Shown here in pieces: positions 56,246 to 64,000 of a stretch of 64,000 bases of DNA. Within the stretch, counting starts at the first letter, position 1; every line of letters begins with the position of its first letter. The position numbers and the translations under genes are program-made. The DNA lies in contig NZ_JNAM01000006.1 of NCBI RefSeq assembly GCF_000759975.1, positions 1 through 64,000 of the forward strand, given 5' to 3'. The DNA comes from Prochlorococcus marinus str. MIT 9302. GTDB lineage: Bacteria > Cyanobacteriota > Cyanobacteriia > PCC-6307 > Cyanobiaceae. The notes below the pieces were generated by a model. It had not been told where the DNA came from. It made no database searches and saw only the letters and a program-made list of their open reading frames with translations.

Positions 56246-57670
56246 ATGCCAAAATTTGAAAAATTAAATTTACCTAATGAAGGAGAGATAATAACTTTTA
56301 ATCAAGGCAAGCCGAATGTTCCTAATAATCCAATTGTTCCATTTATTAGGGGTGATGGAACTGGAGTTGATATATGGCCAGCAACTCAACTTGTTCTTGA
56401 TGCAGCCATTAAAAAAAGCTATGGAGATGAAAGAAAAATTAATTGGTTTAAAGTTTACGCAGGAGATGAAGCTTGTGAACTTTATGGAACCTATAACTAT
56501 CTCCCACAAGATACAATTGAAGCAATCAGACACTTCGGTATAGCCATCAAAGGTCCTTTAACGACCCCCATCGGTGGAGGTATTAGATCTCTTAATGTTG
56601 CATTAAGACAAATCTTTGATTTATATAGCTGTGTTAGACCATGCAGATATTATTCAGGTACTCCAAGTCCTCACAAAAATCCTCAAAATTTAGACGTTAT
56701 TGTTTACAGAGAAAATACTGAGGATATCTACATGGGAATTGAATGGGAAGCTGAGGATAATAATTGTCTTGAATTAATTAATCACTTAAATAACGTTGTA
56801 ATACCAAATAGTAAAAATTTAAAAAATAGGTCAATTCCAAAGGGATCAGGAATTGGAATAAAGCCAGTCAGCAAATCAGGTAGCCAAAGGCATATTAGAA
56901 AGGCTATTGAGCATGCAAAAAGATTATCAGGAGATAAAAGGCATGTGACTCTTGTACATAAAGGTAATATCATGAAATATACCGAAGGTGCATTTAGAGA
57001 TTGGGGATATGAATTAGCAGTAAATGAATTTAGAAAAGATTGCATTACAGAAAGAGAAAGCTGGATTTTAGATAATATTCAAAAAAATCCAGAAATTACA
57101 ATTGAAAATAATGCGCGAAAAATAGAACCAGGTTTTGACAAGCTTACAAATAACAAAAAAGCATTTATCTGCGAAGAAATTAAAGAAGTTATTGGATCAA
57201 TATCAAATTCTCATGGAGATGGGAAATGGAGAGAACTTATTCTTGTTGATGATCGGATAGCTGACAGTATATTTCAACAAATTCAAACTCGACCTCAAGA
57301 ATATTCAATTCTTGCAACATTAAATCTTAATGGTGACTATGTTTCTGATGCAGCTGCTGCAATTGTTGGTGGCCTAGGCATGGCTCCTGGTGCAAATATT
57401 GGAGATAATGCAGCAATTTTCGAAGCAACCCATGGTACTGCGCCAAAACATGCAGGATTAAATAAAATTAATCCAGGCTCAGTAATTCTAAGTGGTGTAA
57501 TGATGCTTGAATATTTTGGTTGGGATGAAGCAGCAAACTTAATTACTAAAGGTTTAAGTATGGCAATAGAGCAAAAAAAAGTTACCTATGATCTAGCACG
57601 TTTAATGGAACCCAAGGTAGAACCCTTATCCTGCAGAAGTTTTGCTGAAGAAATTATATCAAATTTCTAA
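56246..57670 (+). CDS. icd: NADP-dependent isocitrate dehydrogenase
   Basis: Produces 2-oxoglutarate, the carbon skeleton for nitrogen assimilation and the NtcA/PII signal. PFIRGDGTGVDIWPATQLVL, KGPLTTPIGGGIRSLNVALR, VYRENTEDIYMGIEWEAE and the NADP loop EATHGTAPKHAG are intact. 474 residues, the long cyanobacterial form. No NtcA box (GTA-N8-TAC) was found in the 212-base upstream gap; a TACAAT at 56197-56202 could be a -10 box. Confidence 0.97.
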   Translation: MPKFEKLNLPNEGEIITFNQGKPNVPNNPIVPFIRGDGTGVDIWPATQLVLDAAIKKSYGDERKINWFKVYAGDEACELYGTYNYLPQDTIEAIRHFGIAIKGPLTTPIGGGIRSLNVALRQIFDLYSCVRPCRYYSGTPSPHKNPQNLDVIVYRENTEDIYMGIEWEAEDNNCLELINHLNNVVIPNSKNLKNRSIPKGSGIGIKPVSKSGSQRHIRKAIEHAKRLSGDKRHVTLVHKGNIMKYTEGAFRDWGYELAVNEFRKDCITERESWILDNIQKNPEITIENNARKIEPGFDKLTNNKKAFICEEIKEVIGSISNSHGDGKWRELILVDDRIADSIFQQIQTRPQEYSILATLNLNGDYVSDAAAAIVGGLGMAPGANIGDNAAIFEATHGTAPKHAGLNKINPGSVILSGVMMLEYFGWDEAANLITKGLSMAIEQKKVTYDLARLMEPKVEPLSCRSFAEEIISNF

Positions 57671-57672
57671 TT

Positions 57673-59022
57673 TTAAAAATTATTTTTATTTTCCAAAACT
57701 TTCCATATATTAACTAGTGAATCTTTAGTACCAATATTTCCAGGATGTGTAACGATAGGAAGCTTTTCATCATTTTTTAAATTGCAAGTCACTACAGAAA
57801 TGCCTGTTAAAATCTGTCCCTCAAGATAAACATAATCTGCATTAAGTCCATCACTAAGAATAATATTTGTTGTTATTCCGCCTTTTGAAATCAAATATCC
57901 TATTTCATACTTCAAATTTGCGACTAATTCAGCAATAAATAAAGCAAGTGAATTATAAAAATTAAATTGTTCAGAATAATCTAAGAACATAAATTTTCTT
58001 GAAGTAAACAATACAGGAGTTTTTCCATTCTCAAAAGAAAATCTAATTTCTTTCAAAAATTTATTTTTAAACAATTTCTTTCGCTTCTGATTATTCTCTG
58101 ATGAAGTAATTTTAAAGAATTCAAAAACATCTAATTCAATTGGCTTACAAGTACTTATCTCTAATAAATGTTCTAATTGTATTGTTGAAAGTTCCTCATA
58201 AGATCCAACAATTACCAGTCCTGGAAGAAAACTTTTTTCTTTATTTCTTATTCTTAAATTAGAAAAAAATGACTCACACTGAATAACGCTTTTTTTGTCA
58301 GAAATTGAACTTATAAAACTTGCTGCAGTTCGAAAAAGGAATTTTTTTTGTTTAGTTAATTTTTTAATTATTAAAGAAAATTTTTTCAGTTGAGAATAAT
58401 TTTCTACATCTACAATTACATGTTTATTATTCTTCAAGTTCTTTAGTGTTTTAAGAACAATGTTATTTTCTTCATCATTTAGAATTTCGAGATCTGACAA
58501 AAAAAGATTTTGAATATCATCTAAATTTATTTGCGATTTACTCTTCTGAAATAACAGATTCTTGACATTACTGGTCTTATATCCAAAAATTTTATCTCTT
58601 GCAAAAATTGTTTGATTAATAGGGGTTTTATCAACAAAGTGTGCTCCATTAATTGTTAATCTTTTACCCTCTATAAAAGCTGGAATATGAAAAGTAGCAT
58701 CAAAAGGACCTAAGCAACTATTTAGGGCACTTGGCTCTAAATAGTTATGTCCTCTAAGAGTAGAATCTCCTCTACTTATAAAAATAATTTCTTCTTCATA
58801 AGTTTGAGAAGCTATAACGGTCTTAATATTTTTGCAAATTTCTTCTATTCTTAATTTCGCATCATTTTCCGATAGTGACCTTGTATTAGCCAAAATAAAA
58901 AATAAATTAGATTTAGATTCAAAACCTTTAACTAAAGTTGAGCAGTCCCACTTCAGAAGTAATAAGCAATCATGCACAGTTTGAGAGCCTGTTGGATCAT
59001 CATCTATAACAACAAATTTCAT
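57673..59022 (-). CDS. four-carbon acid sugar kinase family protein (DUF1537)
   Basis: Family members phosphorylate C4 sugar acids such as erythronate or threonate. MKFVVIDDDPTGSQTVHDCL (Asp pair for substrate), FISRGDSTLRGHNYLEP, LPGLVIVGSYEELSTIQLEH and the C-terminal ATP-binding LISKGGITTNIILSDGL and LPIVTHPGNIGTKDSLV fit. 449 residues. No matching dehydrogenase or aldolase is in the window. Convergent with icd, two bases apart. Confidence 0.85.
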   Translation of the reverse strand: MKFVVIDDDPTGSQTVHDCLLLLKWDCSTLVKGFESKSNLFFILANTRSLSENDAKLRIEEICKNIKTVIASQTYEEEIIFISRGDSTLRGHNYLEPSALNSCLGPFDATFHIPAFIEGKRLTINGAHFVDKTPINQTIFARDKIFGYKTSNVKNLLFQKSKSQINLDDIQNLFLSDLEILNDEENNIVLKTLKNLKNNKHVIVDVENYSQLKKFSLIIKKLTKQKKFLFRTAASFISSISDKKSVIQCESFFSNLRIRNKEKSFLPGLVIVGSYEELSTIQLEHLLEISTCKPIELDVFEFFKITSSENNQKRKKLFKNKFLKEIRFSFENGKTPVLFTSRKFMFLDYSEQFNFYNSLALFIAELVANLKYEIGYLISKGGITTNIILSDGLNADYVYLEGQILTGISVVTCNLKNDEKLPIVTHPGNIGTKDSLVNIWKVLENKNNF

Positions 59023-59035
59023 AAGTATTGCATAA

Positions 59036-59890
59036 TTACTTAAGCGATTTTATTTGGATTGAAGCATCAAACCTTTGAATATTGTTTGAAGGAATCATAA
59101 TTTTTCTAAATCCATCAACAAAAGAATTTCGAGGACTAGTCCAAGGTTCAAGACATATCATTCTTCTTGGGGGATCACTCCAAATAACGCCTAGGTCAAA
59201 AGGATATGGATGATTTAAAGTTACCTGTCTTTTAAAAAGATTATCTCGAAAAGCGCTCCTACCATTTGTATACATAAGCAAGTCAACTCCTAAATTAATA
59301 TTGTTTAATTCATCCAAAGTATTACTTATGATATTTTTTTCTTGATTCTGACAATTAAGTGGATTATCAATAAACTCTAAATTTTTGAAATCTGAAACAT
59401 TAAAATAAGGATGCAATCCAAAATTTATAGGCATAGCAATGTCTGTTTTGTTGTAAATCGTGATTTCAAATTCTAAACTGTTAATCTTTAAGGTAACGTT
59501 TATTCTTAGTTCGAAATCGAAAGGATAATATTTTTTGGTTTTTTTAGATTCATTTAAATATAAGCATAAAGATTTTTCATTTTCATTAAAGGAGTATTGC
59601 CATTGCAAATCCCTAGCAAAACCATGTTGCATTAAATGCAAATAATCTTTTCCAAATACTGAACTCGAGGTGCTGAGATTTCCACAAATTGGAAATAAGA
59701 TTGGAATGCCTCCCCTAATACTTTTTGTCTTATCAATAAATCTTTTTTCATCGAAATAAAGTATATCTTTACCATCCGAAACCCAATTTGTAATAACACC
59801 TCCTCTTTCAGGACAAAATTTAATATAGTTTTTTTGATCTAATTGAAAGACAAAAATTCCTTGGTCTTTATTAATTAATTTAATATTCAC
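59036..59890 (-). CDS. aldose 1-epimerase-like (galactose mutarotase fold) protein
   Basis: GGIPILFPICGN, HGFARDLQWQ and FGLHPYFNVSD carry the His and catalytic positions of the YeaD/mutarotase fold, and the C-terminal LEPWTSPRNSF with Glu completes it. 284 residues, most like hexose-6-phosphate mutarotases. Start is GTG. Thirteen bases before the kinase gene, so one unit. Confidence 0.85.
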   Translation of the reverse strand: MNIKLINKDQGIFVFQLDQKNYIKFCPERGGVITNWVSDGKDILYFDEKRFIDKTKSIRGGIPILFPICGNLSTSSSVFGKDYLHLMQHGFARDLQWQYSFNENEKSLCLYLNESKKTKKYYPFDFELRINVTLKINSLEFEITIYNKTDIAMPINFGLHPYFNVSDFKNLEFIDNPLNCQNQEKNIISNTLDELNNINLGVDLLMYTNGRSAFRDNLFKRQVTLNHPYPFDLGVIWSDPPRRMICLEPWTSPRNSFVDGFRKIMIPSNNIQRFDASIQIKSLK

Positions 59891-59899
59891 AATTATTAC

Positions 59900-60799
59900 T
59901 TAAAGAGAATCAACCCAATCCAAAATATGCTGATTAACTAATTCAGGTATTTCATCATGAGGACAATGTCCAGCGTCAAGAATGATTTCTTTTGTATTCT
60001 TAGGTGTAAATTTTTTATATAGATTTCTTTTTTTTGGAGTATTCATCCAAGGATCTTTGCCTCCCCAGAGCAGTAATAATGGTGAATCGAGTTTTGCAAA
60101 TAACTTATCCAAAGGCAATCCCTGAGGACCTGAGGGGTTAAATACACTTCTAAAAACATTAAAAGCTCCGTAATCTAGCGAAGGCTTTCTTATCGACTCA
60201 ACTAAAAAATCATCAACATTTTTCTTATCAACATAAACTTGATTAAGAGTTTTTTTAATATTCTTTGGGTTTCTCATATTCTCAAAAATCAAACGTTGAA
60301 GAACAACATTTTTCAAAAATATGCCGGCTACTGTTTCAATTGAAGTTTGCAAAATATTCTTCTTGATAGTTTTTTCTTCACTAAAATATCCTGCAGCATT
60401 GAGTAATATCACTCCTGCGTTTAGTTCATTTAATTCTGAACCGGCAGCTAATGCTGCATAACCACCTAATGAATTGCCAACAACAATTGTAGGTTTTTTT
60501 ATTTTCTCTTTTATATAAGCGATAACTTGATCTTTCCATAAAGATCCTGAGTATTCAACATCTTGAGGCTTAGGACTTTTTCCAAAACCAAGTAGATCCA
60601 TAGCATGAACTTCGTATTTGTTACTCAAAGTAGGGATATTGAATCTCCAATGATCCGTAGAAGCGCCGAAACCATGAATTAGTAGAATTGCACATTCTTT
60701 TAATGTTTGCTCAGGCTTAGCAGAAACAGTATGTATTGGGTAATTTAAAAAATTCCAGTCATAATTTACATCACTATCTATCAGAGCTGATTTTTCCAT
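59900..60799 (-). CDS. alpha/beta hydrolase
   Basis: 299 residues. Oxyanion region LLIHGFGASTDHWRFNIP, nucleophile elbow VGNSLGGYAALAAG (Ser), acid in LLLWGGKDPWMN and His in LDAGHCPHDEIPE. A cap domain lies between about 150 and 220. Family also includes epoxide hydrolases, dehalogenases and chlorophyll-related hydrolases; the substrate is not predictable. Confidence 0.85.
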   Translation of the reverse strand: MEKSALIDSDVNYDWNFLNYPIHTVSAKPEQTLKECAILLIHGFGASTDHWRFNIPTLSNKYEVHAMDLLGFGKSPKPQDVEYSGSLWKDQVIAYIKEKIKKPTIVVGNSLGGYAALAAGSELNELNAGVILLNAAGYFSEEKTIKKNILQTSIETVAGIFLKNVVLQRLIFENMRNPKNIKKTLNQVYVDKKNVDDFLVESIRKPSLDYGAFNVFRSVFNPSGPQGLPLDKLFAKLDSPLLLLWGGKDPWMNTPKKRNLYKKFTPKNTKEIILDAGHCPHDEIPELVNQHILDWVDSL

Positions 60800-60843
60800 T
60801 TCATTGAAAATCTTATATTAATCGATTCTAATAAACTTATTTC

Positions 60844-62211
60844 CTAAAGAAGACCCACAGGATCAGCTGCAACATCATCTGAAATTTTATTTCCATCATT
60901 TGGGGGCTTATCTTTTAGAACAATTCTCAAGAGAACAGGTGCAAGAAATGTAGTTCCAATAACCATTAATAAAATTGCCGCTTCAAGAGAAGGAGTTAAC
61001 AATTTAGCGCTTGTTCCTAGCCCTAAGAATATTAAACCAACCTCTCCTCTAGGCATCATACCTAAACCTACAACTAATCTATTAGTAGGTTTATTACTTG
61101 AAAAAACCCATCCGGCTGCAATTTTTCCAATAATTGCAACAACCAATAAAAATCCTGCGACTACAAGAGCTGATCTACTTGTTGGATCAAGTGGATTAAT
61201 AACTGATAAATCCATTCCAGCTCCTACTAATACGAAGAAAATAGTTGCGAATAAAGATACTAAAGGTAAAACGGATTGTTGAATTGCATGATTGTTTTTA
61301 GAACTACTAAGAATCAATCCAGCGGCAAAAGCGCCTAAAGCTGCTTCTAATCCAATGGCTGTTGCGACAAAACAACACAACACAAGTATCACAAAAGAGG
61401 CTACCACTACTGCTCCAGGAGCTTTTAATCTATCTAATAGCCAATCAAATCCTGGTGCTGCTGTTCGACTTAATGCTATAGCAGCGATAACAAATACAAC
61501 TGCTGCCGCAACTAATTTAACGATAGGAGCAATTTCTAAAGAACCGCCTGCAGCAAGAGCTACAACAACTGCAAGAATAACAATACCCAAAATATCGTCT
61601 AAAACTGCTGCACCAATAACAATCTGTCCTTCTCTAGTTTTCAAATATCCTAATTCACCGAAAACACTTGCTGTAATTCCTATACTTGTTGCTGTCATAG
61701 ATGCTCCAGCAAAAACTGCTGGAATTAGATCTACTTGAAAAATAAACATTAGGCCGAAAGTTCCGAAAGCAAACGGTAAAATCACTCCAGCCATAGCAAC
61801 AGTAAAAGCCTGCGCACCTACAGCTACCAATTCTTCTAACTCACTTTCTAATCCTGTTAAAAATAAAAGTGCATATAACCCAAGTGTTGCTACTGCTTGA
61901 AGGGATGGAAAACTTTCGAAATAAACATCTGGTACAGCTTCCGGGGGAATTGAAGCTAATGAGCTAATAACATTTACAAGTCCTTCATTTAGTTCAGTTC
62001 CTGCTGAGGGCGGTATTAATAAATGGAATCCTGATGCTCCTATTACAACACCTGCAAGAAGCTCACCTACAATAGTTGGTAAACTTAGTCTTACTAAGAC
62101 TTCTGCTAATGCTCTTGCGGCTAAAAAGATCAATAAAAATCTTATAACTCCTATCAACGTTTCAGCAACTTCTAAATCATGTGCACTTAATTCAGCAACT
62201 AAAGAATACAT
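60844..62211 (-). CDS. cation/proton antiporter (CPA2, NapA-like)
   Basis: About twelve membrane helices. The ion-binding region AALGAFAAGLILSSSKNNHA, the GELLAGVVIGASGFHLL segment and LDDILGIVILAVVVAL (acidic pair D-D) fit Na+/H+ antiporters of the CPA2 group. 455 residues ending in a short cytosolic tail without RCK domains. Role in Na+ or K+ and pH balance in seawater. Confidence 0.9.
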   Translation of the reverse strand: MYSLVAELSAHDLEVAETLIGVIRFLLIFLAARALAEVLVRLSLPTIVGELLAGVVIGASGFHLLIPPSAGTELNEGLVNVISSLASIPPEAVPDVYFESFPSLQAVATLGLYALLFLTGLESELEELVAVGAQAFTVAMAGVILPFAFGTFGLMFIFQVDLIPAVFAGASMTATSIGITASVFGELGYLKTREGQIVIGAAVLDDILGIVILAVVVALAAGGSLEIAPIVKLVAAAVVFVIAAIALSRTAAPGFDWLLDRLKAPGAVVVASFVILVLCCFVATAIGLEAALGAFAAGLILSSSKNNHAIQQSVLPLVSLFATIFFVLVGAGMDLSVINPLDPTSRSALVVAGFLLVVAIIGKIAAGWVFSSNKPTNRLVVGLGMMPRGEVGLIFLGLGTSAKLLTPSLEAAILLMVIGTTFLAPVLLRIVLKDKPPNDGNKISDDVAADPVGLL

Positions 62212-62226
62212 ATGAAATGTGAGAAA

Positions 62227-62257
62227 AATAAACTACCTAATTGGAAGATAGTTTATT
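62227..62257. repeat. 9-bp inverted repeat in the antiporter/glgP gap
   Basis: AATAAACTA (62227-62235) and TAGTTTATT (62249-62257) could form a hairpin 16 bases before the antiporter ATG. Confidence 0.35.
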
Positions 62258-62364
62258 GAGGGCCCACTTTAAGAAATATGTAAGAAAAAAGCAAAAATAC
62301 TCAACAAGTGTGGATCTGAAGTTACAACAAAGAAATTTCCTAAAAAATGGCTATTGTCTGATAT

Positions 62365-64000
62365 ATGGCTAATCCAATGAATTCCAACGAACCCTTCGAT
62401 CTACGTCTGCCTACTCCAGGCTGCTACTTAGATCCTGAGAAAGCTGGCATGGATTCTGATGCTGTTTTTCAAGGTATGACAGCTCATCTTTTCTATACAC
62501 TTGGAAAATTAGCTACTTCTGCAAGTCCTCATGACTTGTATATGGCTTTAAGTTACGCAGTTAAAGATAGGCTAATGACAAGATATTTAGCCAGTCAAGA
62601 AGTCATAAGAAAAAAACCACAAAAAACAGTAGCTTACTTATCAGCAGAATTTTTAATAGGTCCTCAATTAAGTAATAACCTCCTTAATCTTGGCATAACT
62701 CAAGAGGCAGAAGATGCTTTAAAGAGATTTGGCATTGAATCATTGTCAACAATTCTTGAAGTAGAAGAAGAACCAGGACTAGGTAATGGTGGACTTGGCA
62801 GACTTGCTGCATGTTATATGGAGTCCTTAGCATCTCTACAAGTTCCAGCAGTAGGATATGGTATTAGATATGAATTTGGCATTTTCAATCAGTTAATTAG
62901 AGATGGCTGGCAAGTTGAAGTTACTGATAAATGGCTAAAAGGTGGATGGCCCTGGGAACTGCCACAACCTGATGAATCATGTTTTGTTGGATTTGGTGGC
63001 AGAACTGAAAGTTATAGAGATGATAAAGGAAACTACAGATCAAGATGGATACCTTCAGAACATGCTATTGGAGTTCCTCATGATGTTCCTGTGTTAGGTT
63101 ACAGAGTAAATACATGTGACAGATTAAGATTATGGAGAGCTGATGCAACAGAGAGTTTTGACTTTTACGCCTTCAATATTGGTGATTACTATGGTGCAGT
63201 AGAAGAAAAAGTTGCGTCTGAAACTCTTTCAAAAGTTCTATATCCTAATGATGGAACTGATGAAGGTAGAAGATTAAGACTTAAACAACAACACTTTTTT
63301 GTAAGTTGTTCTCTTCAGGATATGTTGAGAAGCCTTGAAAAAAGATCAATCCCCATAACAGAATTTTCTAAACATTGGACAGTACAACTAAATGATACTC
63401 ATCCTGCTATTGCAGTAGCTGAATTAATGAGACTACTTATTGACCAATATCAAATAGGTTGGGAAAAAGCTTGGAACATAACAACTTCTTCAGTAGCTTA
63501 TACCAACCATACGTTACTTCCAGAAGCTTTAGAGAAATGGGATTTAGGTTTGTTTAATGATCTCCTTCCTCGTCATCTAGAAATTATTTATGAAATTAAT
63601 TGGAGATTTCTTCAACAATTAAGACTGCGTTACCCTGGAGATGACAAAATCCTTCAAAAGCTTTCAATAATTGATGAAGAAGGCTCTAAATCAGTACGAA
63701 TGGCTCACTTGGCTACAATTGGAGCACATCATATAAATGGGGTAGCAGCTCTTCACTCAGATCTTATAAAAAGACAACTCCTTCCTGAATTTGCAGAACT
63801 GTGGCCTGAAAAATTTACAAATGTTACCAATGGAGTTACTCCAAGAAGATGGGTTGCCCTCTCGAATCCATCCTTATCTAATCTTCTAGAGGAAGAAGTT
63901 GGTCCTGATTGGATAACAAATATGGAACTTCTGAAAAAATTAGAAGAAAAAAAAGATGATACAAATTTTTTACAAAAATTTGAAGAAACTAAATTAACTG
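62365..64000 (+). CDS. glgP: glycogen phosphorylase, N-terminal 545 codons
   Basis: Releases glucose-1-phosphate from glycogen. MANPMNSNEPFDLRLPTPGC at the start, VAYLSAEFLIGPQLSNNLL, EPGLGNGGLGRLAACYMESL and NDTHPAIAVAELMRLL are phosphorylase signatures. The frame is open to the right edge; the PLP lysine lies in the missing part (family length is about 840). Start chosen at ATG 62365; ATG 62377 is the alternative. Confidence 0.93.
   Translation, partial: MANPMNSNEPFDLRLPTPGCYLDPEKAGMDSDAVFQGMTAHLFYTLGKLATSASPHDLYMALSYAVKDRLMTRYLASQEVIRKKPQKTVAYLSAEFLIGPQLSNNLLNLGITQEAEDALKRFGIESLSTILEVEEEPGLGNGGLGRLAACYMESLASLQVPAVGYGIRYEFGIFNQLIRDGWQVEVTDKWLKGGWPWELPQPDESCFVGFGGRTESYRDDKGNYRSRWIPSEHAIGVPHDVPVLGYRVNTCDRLRLWRADATESFDFYAFNIGDYYGAVEEKVASETLSKVLYPNDGTDEGRRLRLKQQHFFVSCSLQDMLRSLEKRSIPITEFSKHWTVQLNDTHPAIAVAELMRLLIDQYQIGWEKAWNITTSSVAYTNHTLLPEALEKWDLGLFNDLLPRHLEIIYEINWRFLQQLRLRYPGDDKILQKLSIIDEEGSKSVRMAHLATIGAHHINGVAALHSDLIKRQLLPEFAELWPEKFTNVTNGVTPRRWVALSNPSLSNLLEEEVGPDWITNMELLKKLEEKKDDTNFLQKFEETKLT

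Noticed and set aside
61292-61738. Long plus-strand frame inside the antiporter gene
   Set aside because: It is the antisense shadow of a strongly conserved membrane protein gene.

Overview
The window looks like a piece of a high-light-adapted Prochlorococcus chromosome. It is very AT-rich and tightly packed, and its gene set is that of a marine picocyanobacterium: psaD, ndhN, ldpA, cyanobacterial-type gshA, a pebA-pebB-ho1 bilin cluster, CAAD and CCB-type proteins, and a ribosomal cluster without rpsN, rpmD, infA or map. The HL assignment rests on gene content and composition, not on a computed phylogeny.

Positions 1-690 hold the start of an unrecognised minus-strand gene made of near-perfect 34-residue tandem repeats that runs off the left edge, a plus-strand intrinsic terminator that may end a small RNA, and tRNA-Ser(GCU). 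From 746 to 2520 lie alr and an HNH nuclease. From 18660 down to 2534, one long minus-strand block carries the fused S10/spc/alpha ribosomal operons (rplC to rplQ), then truA, rplM, rpsI, rpmE and prfA. L31 and L36 both lack their zinc cysteines.

From 18941 to 31991 are ndhN-ldpA, tRNA-Gln, a HAD hydrolase, recA with a clear LexA box, a degenerate DinG-like protein, tyrA, a CrtD-like oxidoreductase, a fructosamine-kinase-family protein, CAAD, a MoeB-rhodanese fusion, a duplicated corrinoid adenosyltransferase, larE and speD. From 32043 to 46582 are recF (no ATG/GTG/TTG start in frame), tRNA-Arg, a GNAT-like protein, ppc, gshA, trpE, psaD, a degenerate histidine kinase, rodA, mrp, hemF, a CCB-like protein and an RNase D-like exonuclease.

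The most unusual region is 47854-49037. tRNA-Cys is followed about 1.1 kb later by an exact 28-bp copy of its 3' end and flank. Just inside these two ends are two identical 25-bp direct repeats, and between them is one gene, a membrane protein with two zinc ribbons. This has the architecture of a minimal tRNA-integrated element or the remnant of one, with no integrase inside it. Two lineage-specific unknown genes follow.

The right end (50174-64000) carries purM, a panC-cmk fusion, a low-molecular-weight phosphatase, pebB-pebA-ho1, icd, a sugar-acid kinase/mutarotase/hydrolase run, a cation/proton antiporter and the first 545 codons of glgP. Convergent gene pairs throughout abut or overlap, so transcripts must often end inside the opposing gene.
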